Shown: one piece after another, positions 32,643 to 38,099 of the stretch
Layout of the letters: each line of letters begins with the position of its first letter
How positions within the stretch are numbered: the stretch's first letter is position 1
Assembly: GCA_030156435.1 (NCBI GenBank)
Contig: JASGMM010000010.1
Coordinates: 1 to 38,099, forward strand
Direction: 5' to 3'
Source: Clostridiales bacterium
GTDB taxonomy: Bacteria; Bacillota; Clostridia; Mahellales; Mahellaceae
DNA length: 38,099 bases
Translations under genes and position numbers: made by a program
The notes under the pieces: model-generated
The model's input: only the letters and a program-made list of their open reading frames with translations
The model's database searches: none
What the model was told of the DNA's origin: nothing

Positions 32643-33758
32643 TTATTTGTTAAATATGGCCTTTTCAGTCTCTTTATCAAATAAATGTATCCTGTTCGGA
32701 TCCAATGCTATCTTTATCGTATCACCGGCCCTTGCAGTGCTGCGAGGATCGACGCGCGCTATCATACTATTACCCGCTACCGTCAGGTAAAGTAATGTCT
32801 CAGCGCCCAACAACTCCACCACATCGACGGTGGCTGTCACTACTGCATCGGGCACGCTGTCTATAAATACCTCTTCATCGTGCAAATCTTCCGGTCTGAT
32901 ACCCAAGACTACCTCTTTGCCTATATAAGAATCATCGACCAATTTCTTGAGCTTACCCTCAGGTATCCTTATCTTATGGTCATTGAACGCAGCGTATACG
33001 GCGCCGCCTTCCGATATAAGTGTAACATCGATAAAATTCATTTCCGGGCTGCCTATGAAACCACCCACAAACAGATTAGCTGGATAATCGTAAAGATTTT
33101 GAGGAGAATCGACCTGCTGTATAAAGCCATCTTTCATAACCACTATCCTGCTGCCCATAGTCATAGCCTCGGTCTGATCGTGTGTAACATACACAAATGT
33201 CGTACCTAATCTTTGATGTAGCTTAGTCAACTCGGTTCTCATCTGAACCCTCAATTTAGCATCAAGGTTGGATAACGGTTCGTCCATCAAGAACACGCGC
33301 GGCTCACGGACTATAGCGCGGCCTAATGCCACCCTCTGCCTCTGACCACCGGACAAAGCCTTTGGCTTACGGTTTAGCAGATGCTCGATGTCCAATATTC
33401 TGGCGGCCTCTTTAACGCGCCTGTCTATCTCGGTCTTAGGCGTCTTCCTTAGTTTTAAACCAAATGCCATATTCTCATATACGGTCATATGAGGATACAA
33501 AGCATAGTTCTGGAACACCATGGCTATATCACGGTCCTTAGGGGCTACATCATTAACCAGACGCTCACCTATATACAGTTCACCTTCGGTGATCTCTTCC
33601 AAGCCGGCTATCATCCTTAAAGTTGTAGTCTTGCCACAGCCAGACGGTCCTACCAATACAATAAACTCTTTGTCTTCAATATCCAAATTGAAGTGGCTTA
33701 CTGCAGTGACACCGCCAGCATATACCTTGCTTATGTCTTTTAATACAACGCTTGCCAT
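32643..33758 (-). CDS. ugpC: Carbohydrate ABC transporter ATP-binding protein (UgpC/MsmK/MsmX type)
   Basis: A 371-residue ATPase of the MalK-type subfamily. Walker A is GPSGCGKTT, the Q-loop is [11 protein letters not shown], the signature is LSGGQRQR and Walker B is [13 protein letters not shown]-terminal TOBE/MalK regulatory region (about 240-371) ends in [13 protein letters not shown]. The ATG at 33758 has GGAGGGG upstream. No permease or solute-binding genes are nearby. Such lone ATPases often serve several sugar transporters (MsmX in Bacillus, MsmK in Streptococcus). The mRNA leader has a small CCCGTA/TACGGG stem. Confidence 0.92.
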   Translation of the reverse strand: MASVVLKDISKVYAGGVTAVSHFNLDIEDKEFIVLVGPSGCGKTTTLRMIAGLEEITEGELYIGERLVNDVAPKDRDIAMVFQNYALYPHMTVYENMAFGLKLRKTPKTEIDRRVKEAARILDIEHLLNRKPKALSGGQRQRVALGRAIVREPRVFLMDEPLSNLDAKLRVQMRTELTKLHQRLGTTFVYVTHDQTEAMTMGSRIVVMKDGFIQQVDSPQNLYDYPANLFVGGFIGSPEMNFIDVTLISEGGAVYAAFNDHKIRIPEGKLKKLVDDSYIGKEVVLGIRPEDLHDEEVFIDSVPDAVVTATVDVVELLGAETLLYLTVAGNSMIARVDPRSTARAGDTIKIALDPNRIHLFDKETEKAIFNK

Positions 33759-33910
33759 TAAGACCCCTCCGTCCTTTTTATTTCCCGTATCGATTACGGG
33801 CTGGCACAATAATTCAACGCTATTATTATAACTGTATATACCGCTTTAAGCCATATATATTGTTCACAAAATTTTGTCGATTCTTTTTAGCCATATTGTA
33901 TAAGCCATAT

Positions 33911-34834
33911 CTAATTTATGAAATTTTGTGCTACATATATGAGAATGGTTTCGGTAAAAGCACTCAATAATGTAGCAGAAAAAACCGTTTTCGATGCAAA
34001 GTCAGGATTGGAATCATACTCCAACGATAACACCACCGTATTGACAGCCGTAGGCAACCCTGCCGACACAAAAAGAACCTGAGCCAGCAATCCATGAAAA
34101 CCAAGCAGCTTTATTATCAACAAAGCTATAGCAGGCCCCCCTATAAGCCTTATAACATTGGAGAGCAATACGCCCCATTCAAAATCGAGTTTGGTGGATG
34201 TCAATTGGGCGCCGAGTGTAAGCAGCGCCACCGCTATCATAGCTTGGCTCAGATAATCCAAAGATGTCGCAACCGGCTGCCATATATCTATATGCAACAA
34301 CCTCAAACTTAAAGCTAATATGAGCGCATATATAGACGGCAGCTTTGCTATCCCTTTTAACGTTTGCTTAAACCCATCCCCTTTATCACTTGCCTGAAAT
34401 GCTCCCAAAGTAAAATTACTTATATTTTGCGCGATCATCACTATAACTTGTATAGATATAGCAATGGGATCATTTTTAAATGCCAGTGTTATTAAGGGTA
34501 TACCATAATTGCCGCTGTTATAAAACATAATCGAATTGGCAAAAGCATTCTCCATGCTTTTGCCATCTTTTAGAAGCTTACCCACGCTATGGCCTATTAT
34601 GTATAACAGAAACAAAAATATAATTATAAAAAGAATAACGCTGCCTAATAATTGCATTGAAATCTCAGTCTTATAGAGTTGATTGAACATAAAAGCTGGA
34701 ACCATTATATACAAGTGCAGCCGCGATAAGCTTCTAACATCCAAATTAAAAAAATAATTAAGCATCGCTCCGACGCCTACTATCAAAAATATAGGTAATA
34801 CATTATTAGTCAATATAAATGTAAAATAATCCAT
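33911..34834 (-). CDS. AEC family transporter (auxin efflux carrier-like)
   Basis: A 307-residue membrane protein with about nine to ten helices over its length. It has the characteristic N-terminal VGVGAMLNYFF block, the NSGNYGIPL motif near residue 110, and the C-terminal SAGLPTAVNTVVLS motif. Relatives export or import carboxylates, malate or similar molecules. Substrate is unknown. The ribosome site before the ATG is weak, and the gene starts 30 nt past the degU stop codon, so it may be the last gene of the degS-degU operon. Confidence 0.9.
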   Translation of the reverse strand: MDYFTFILTNNVLPIFLIVGVGAMLNYFFNLDVRSLSRLHLYIMVPAFMFNQLYKTEISMQLLGSVILFIIIFLFLLYIIGHSVGKLLKDGKSMENAFANSIMFYNSGNYGIPLITLAFKNDPIAISIQVIVMIAQNISNFTLGAFQASDKGDGFKQTLKGIAKLPSIYALILALSLRLLHIDIWQPVATSLDYLSQAMIAVALLTLGAQLTSTKLDFEWGVLLSNVIRLIGGPAIALLIIKLLGFHGLLAQVLFVSAGLPTAVNTVVLSLEYDSNPDFASKTVFSATLLSAFTETILIYVAQNFIN

Positions 34835-34864
34835 CTCGTTACTTCAATAGCCCCTTATCATACA

Positions 34865-35518
34865 TTAATTATAACCATGTTTTATAGCATATACTGCAGC
34901 TTGGGTTCGGTCTGATACATTGAGCTTTCTGAATATGTTGGAAAGATGATTTTTTACAGTTTTTTCGCTTATAAACAGCTTTTTGGCTATCTCTCCATTG
35001 CTCAATCCCTTTGCAACAAGGCCCAACACCTCTCGTTCCCTTTGCGTCAGGTCATCATCGTATCGTATCCCTACATTGAAGCCATATAACGGGCTGGCTT
35101 GATCCTCTTTCAAAACAGGATTGGCCATCTCGGTCTGTACATATAGCTGCCCTCGATATGCTTTATGTATAGCCTCTACAAGCTGATCGACTTCGGCATC
35201 CTTTAGGATATACCCGCAAGCCCCTAATTTGAGGCTTTCCAAAAGATACTGCTTATCATTATGAACGGTAAGCATTATAATGCGAGACGGACATTTATTG
35301 CTTTTTAGCACTTTAATAGTCTCTAATCCGTTCATAACCGGCATATTTACATCCATAAGTATAACATCCGGTATTACGGACTTCGTTTTTTCGATAACCT
35401 CAGAGCCATTGGCAGCTTGCGCTATGACATCTATATCAGGCTCCAAAGACAATATGCGTTCCAGGCCCTGCCGCATAAGCGGGTGGTCATCTGCTATCAT
35501 AACCTTTATTTTATCCAT
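34865..35518 (-). CDS. degU: Response regulator, NarL/LuxR family (DegU-like)
   Basis: A 217-residue response regulator. The receiver domain has the acidic pocket ADDHPLMR, the phosphoacceptor Asp in VILMDVNMPVMNG (near residue 55), the MLTVHND Thr switch, and the lysine in YILKDA. The C-terminal LuxR-type helix-turn-helix (LTQREREVLGLVAKGLSNGEIAKKLFIS) ends at about 210. The ATG at 35518 overlaps the end of degS by 8 nt, with GGGAG upstream, so the two are translated together. In Bacillus DegU controls exoenzymes, motility and competence; target genes here are unknown. Confidence 0.9.
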   Translation of the reverse strand: MDKIKVMIADDHPLMRQGLERILSLEPDIDVIAQAANGSEVIEKTKSVIPDVILMDVNMPVMNGLETIKVLKSNKCPSRIIMLTVHNDKQYLLESLKLGACGYILKDAEVDQLVEAIHKAYRGQLYVQTEMANPVLKEDQASPLYGFNVGIRYDDDLTQREREVLGLVAKGLSNGEIAKKLFISEKTVKNHLSNIFRKLNVSDRTQAAVYAIKHGYN

Positions 35519-36677
35519 TGGTTTTGTGCTCCCTTTCCATCGGTATAGATGCAAAAATAGTCGTACCCTCTCCCGGAGAGGTTATTATATCAAATTTACC
35601 GTTTAGCAACGTCACCCTCTCTTTCATACTGTAAAGCCCAAAACCCGCAGCATGCTCCCTCTCCTCTGTCTTTAATATGGCTTTCGAATCAAATCCTACG
35701 CCATCATCGTTTATCCTTATATTCAGCACTTTATCTAAAAATTCTAAGTATATAAGAACGTTCTTAGCATGGGAATGCTTTCTTACATTATTCAAAGCTT
35801 CCTGTATCACACGGAAAACCGCCACTTCTACAATCGATTTCAACGCAACGGTATGATTGCCCTTAATCTTCAGATCCACAGTCATACCGCTTTCCTTCTC
35901 AAAATCTTCGACGTATTGCACTAGTGTAGGTATAAGGCCTAAATCATCCAATGACATGGGACGAAGATCAAATATAACCTTGCGTATTTCGCTGAGGCTG
36001 TTGCGTATCATATTTTTCAATTCCGAAAGCTCATTATGAGCCGCTCGAACATCGGTATCCAACAATCTATCGCACAGCTCTGCTTTCAACAATAGGTTGC
36101 TCATAGATTGCGCAGGACCGTCATGTATATCCCGGGCCAGGCGCTGCCTTTCCTCTTCTTGAGCCATTATTATGCGGTTGTTCATAAATTCCTTAAACTG
36201 CATATCCTGCAGTTCGTTAGCGATATCATTTAGATCGCTGGTTATCAAGGCAAGGGCCGCAGAGATCTGGCTGCTTATTCTATCGGCCTTTTCCAGCGTA
36301 TCTTTAACCCTTTTTACCCGCTGTTCTATATCCTTTCTCTGCTCCTGAAGCTGCTTTTCAAGCTGCCTTTTCAATGCCAGCTTCAACTGGAGTTCACTAG
36401 CTTCATCATAGGCGGCCTTTATGTCTTCTTCACTGAATATCTGAAAATTCTTACTGACTTCAGCCAATCGCTGCCGGCTTCTGTGCAGCAATTTATCCAG
36501 GCTGTCCACTTCATCTATAATAAGCCTTATCTGGCATTGTATATCGACCAAGCGCTGCTGTAGCTCGTTCCATTCTTTTAACGCCTCTTCGCTTATATCA
36601 TTTATCTGCTGCTGGCTTTGCTTTATCGTATTTACAACATTCTTCAATATATAGTCAAGCTGTCCTACATCTACCAT
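35511..36677 (-). CDS. degS: Sensor histidine kinase DegS-like
   Basis: A 388-residue soluble kinase without membrane helices, as for DegS. A long N-terminal DegS sensor coiled coil covers about 1-175. The HisKA_3 dimerisation and phosphoacceptor region follows (QRLARDIHDGPAQSMSN, with the His near residue 180). The HATPase has VIQEALNNVRKH (N box), INDDGVGFD (G1) and GFGLYSMKERV (G2). It is 12 nt downstream of the methyltransferase gene and overlaps degU. The environmental signal is unknown. Confidence 0.92.
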   Translation of the reverse strand: MVDVGQLDYILKNVVNTIKQSQQQINDISEEALKEWNELQQRLVDIQCQIRLIIDEVDSLDKLLHRSRQRLAEVSKNFQIFSEEDIKAAYDEASELQLKLALKRQLEKQLQEQRKDIEQRVKRVKDTLEKADRISSQISAALALITSDLNDIANELQDMQFKEFMNNRIIMAQEEERQRLARDIHDGPAQSMSNLLLKAELCDRLLDTDVRAAHNELSELKNMIRNSLSEIRKVIFDLRPMSLDDLGLIPTLVQYVEDFEKESGMTVDLKIKGNHTVALKSIVEVAVFRVIQEALNNVRKHSHAKNVLIYLEFLDKVLNIRINDDGVGFDSKAILKTEEREHAAGFGLYSMKERVTLLNGKFDIITSPGEGTTIFASIPMEREHKTNG

Positions 36678-36689
36678 CTCATCTCACCA

Positions 36690-37934
36690 TCACATTATCA
36701 CAGCCTTATACCTATTGACCAGCGCTCTATCCGCATCCCCTATGACACCGGCTACACCGCCATAATATCTTAATAACCAAGCCAATATATTATAACGTGC
36801 ATTTTTAAATATCAGCGGTACTCTGCATAGAGACGTTATATCGTTCAACAGTTCATAGACATCGCCTTCGCTGCCATCCCATGCTCTAAAATCCAGCACG
36901 ATGGCATCAGCAGCCTCGGATACAGCATTCATGGCTGATGAAGCTGGATCATCGCAAGCTACATTTATCTCGCGTAAAGATTCTATCCTGCTAACATCTA
37001 CGCTCTTAGAGCCAGAAGAAATGATATTAGTAACCATCTTTGGATTAACAGCGGGCGAGCGCTTTCGACCCTTAAGTTTATCGGCCAAAAGCTTTATATG
37101 CTCAGGTGTGGTACCGCAACAACCGCCCAGTACAGCAGCGCCAGCCTTGGCAAAGTCATCCATCCATCGCAACATTTCCTCAGGACCCAAAGGATATACC
37201 GTAATACCGTCCTGGTCATGCGGCATACCGGCATTTGGCTGGACCATAAGAGGCACTGAGCTGTAATCAGCCATCTGCTTTATAGCTTCATATGCCACTT
37301 CTACACCACCCGAGCAATTCACGCCCACCACATCAGCACCCGCCGACTCCAAGGCTAAAGCCGCGCTGGCGGCATCATTGCCCATCAGCGTCCTGCCGTT
37401 GGCTTCAAACGTCATGGTAGCTGTTATCGGCAAATCGGTATTCTCTTTGGCCGCTAATATAGCAGCGCGAGCCTCATTTATATCGGACATGGTTTCTATA
37501 CATATTATATCAGCCCCTGCTGAAGCTGCTGCTAATATTTGAGATTTAAATGCATTATATGCATCATCGAACGAGAGGTCACCGAACGGTCTCATCAAAT
37601 GCCCCGTAGGTCCCACAGAAACCGCAACCCATCCATCATCGCCCATAACGTCCCTGGCTAATTTGACGGCTGCAGTATTTATATCGTCCGCTCGTGCAGA
37701 TAATCCCCACCTGGCGAGTTTAAGCGCATTGGCCCCGAAAGTATTGGTTTCTATCACATCGCTGCCAGCATTTTTATAGGCCTTATGTACAGATACTATC
37801 ACATCCGGATCCACAATATTCAGCTCCTCCGGACATCTATCAATACCAGCCTTTTTTTGCTGCAACATGGTACCCATAGCGCCATCAAATATGACAAAAT
37901 GCTCATTTAAGTATGGTATAAAATCTTTCCCCAT
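36690..37934 (-). CDS. Homocysteine S-methyltransferase domain protein (MetH N-terminal-like) with a degenerate C-terminal extension
   Basis: A 414-residue protein. The first ~295 residues are a homocysteine methyltransferase (TIM-barrel) domain: FDGAMGTMLQQ, ETNTFGANALKLA, GVNCSGG and GGCCGTTPEHI, with all three zinc cysteines kept. The last ~115 residues (VSRIESLREINV..., IVLDFRAWDGSEGD, VPLIFKNARYNIL) look like a shortened pterin-binding-type barrel half, without the full pterin or cobalamin domains of MetH. It could use S-methylmethionine, AdoMet or another methyl donor, or form a split enzyme with MetH parts elsewhere. GGAGGTGATG precedes the ATG. The placement ahead of degS-degU is unusual. 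Confidence 0.85.
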   Translation of the reverse strand: MGKDFIPYLNEHFVIFDGAMGTMLQQKKAGIDRCPEELNIVDPDVIVSVHKAYKNAGSDVIETNTFGANALKLARWGLSARADDINTAAVKLARDVMGDDGWVAVSVGPTGHLMRPFGDLSFDDAYNAFKSQILAAASAGADIICIETMSDINEARAAILAAKENTDLPITATMTFEANGRTLMGNDAASAALALESAGADVVGVNCSGGVEVAYEAIKQMADYSSVPLMVQPNAGMPHDQDGITVYPLGPEEMLRWMDDFAKAGAAVLGGCCGTTPEHIKLLADKLKGRKRSPAVNPKMVTNIISSGSKSVDVSRIESLREINVACDDPASSAMNAVSEAADAIVLDFRAWDGSEGDVYELLNDITSLCRVPLIFKNARYNILAWLLRYYGGVAGVIGDADRALVNRYKAVIM

Positions 37935-37955
37935 GTTCTACATCACCTCCCCAAT

Positions 37956-37961
37956 ATTATA
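37956..37961 (-). promoter_or_regulatory. -10 box of the methyltransferase-degSU unit
   Basis: On the minus strand, a perfect TATAAT lies 22 nt before the start codon. The -35 region is poor. The intergenic region to the divergent plus-strand ORF is about 80 bp. Confidence 0.4.
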
Positions 37962-38013
37962 CACAATATTTATAAAAATTCATAGAAAGAAAATAGGAAT
38001 GCAGAGGTGAAGC

Positions 38014-38099
38014 ATGAAAATTTACAATAGGCACTTATCTCTCTTCTGGAAGCCATATATTTACTTTTGCTTGGATCTTAGCTTTTATATCAGCTCTTA
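38014..38099 (+). CDS. Partial ORF, start of an unknown plus-strand gene
   Basis: ATG at 38014 with AGAGGTG just upstream opens a frame that stays open to the window edge (28 codons: MKIYNRHLSLFWKP..., then a hydrophobic aromatic stretch). The residues look like the start of a membrane protein (basic N-terminus followed by hydrophobic residues), but nothing more can be said. It is divergent from the methyltransferase gene. Confidence 0.45.
   Translation, partial: MKIYNRHLSLFWKPYIYFCLDLSFYISS

Noticed and set aside
1-38099. CRISPR arrays, toxin-antitoxin pairs, defence islands or a new multi-gene system
   Set aside because: No regularly spaced repeats and no Cas, restriction, toxin or phage-structural genes were recognised; the genes are mostly core functions.

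Overview
The window looks like chromosomal core from a low-to-moderate G+C Firmicute, most likely an anaerobic member of the Clostridia (Thermoanaerobacterales-like). The pointers are a glmS ribozyme ahead of glmS, ireB-ruvX-DUF1292 order, a YqzL-type mini-gene before recO, DegS/DegU, RNase Y, Hfq, an FtsEX-M23 peptidase module, and a split FeoB system with Fur boxes. No species is asserted. Nearly all genes lie on the minus strand; the exceptions are an integrase fragment at the left edge, mrp, and a partial ORF at the right edge.

Layout. 1-620: a truncated tyrosine recombinase beside tRNA-Pro, with a ~60-bp interspersed repeat at the truncation point. 785-2860: an ABC-F ribosome-protection ATPase behind a ~380-nt leader with an uORF and an SD-containing terminator-like hairpin. 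2912-4830: tRNA-Val, gltX, tRNA-Gln and tRNA-Glu, followed upstream by a hairpin-rich non-coding segment that resembles an IS200/IS605-type relic. 5267-9463: mrp, then fur, feoA, a Cys-rich mini-protein and a two-ORF FeoB, the feo genes being controlled by two Fur boxes around a sigma-A promoter. 9427-15050: a seven-gene run hfq, MBL hydrolase, comEC, holA, ireB, ruvX, DUF1292 with one clear terminator at its end. 15050-15472: a gene-free stretch with the second repeat copy and two DnaA-box-like 9-mers. 15421-18954: glmM and glmS, with the self-cleaving glmS ribozyme between them.

18955-19253 holds a 187-bp inverted-repeat element bounded by a perfect 8-bp direct repeat, sitting one base past the recO stop codon (a MITE). 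19254-20156: recO and yqzL. 20265-23168: a class V aminotransferase and serA (serine synthesis). 23176-26814: purB, an aspartate-type aminotransferase, a PHP phosphoesterase and the end of RNase Y. 28367-28618 holds a perfect 23-bp palindrome. 28619-32562: an M23 peptidase, ftsX, ftsE and a CdaR/PucR-type regulator. 32581-34834: an orphan sugar-ABC ATPase and an AEC-family carrier. 34865-37961: degU, degS and a homocysteine methyltransferase-like protein. 38014-end: a truncated plus-strand ORF.

Functional themes are ferrous iron uptake, amino-sugar synthesis for the cell wall with ribozyme feedback, FtsEX-driven wall hydrolysis, serine and aspartate metabolism, and a gene set for translation and RNA turnover. 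Nothing here amounts to a complete new defence or mobile system. The most noteworthy non-genic items are the MITE with its target duplication, the ABC-F leader, the 60-bp repeat, the IS605-like relic, and the 23-bp palindrome.
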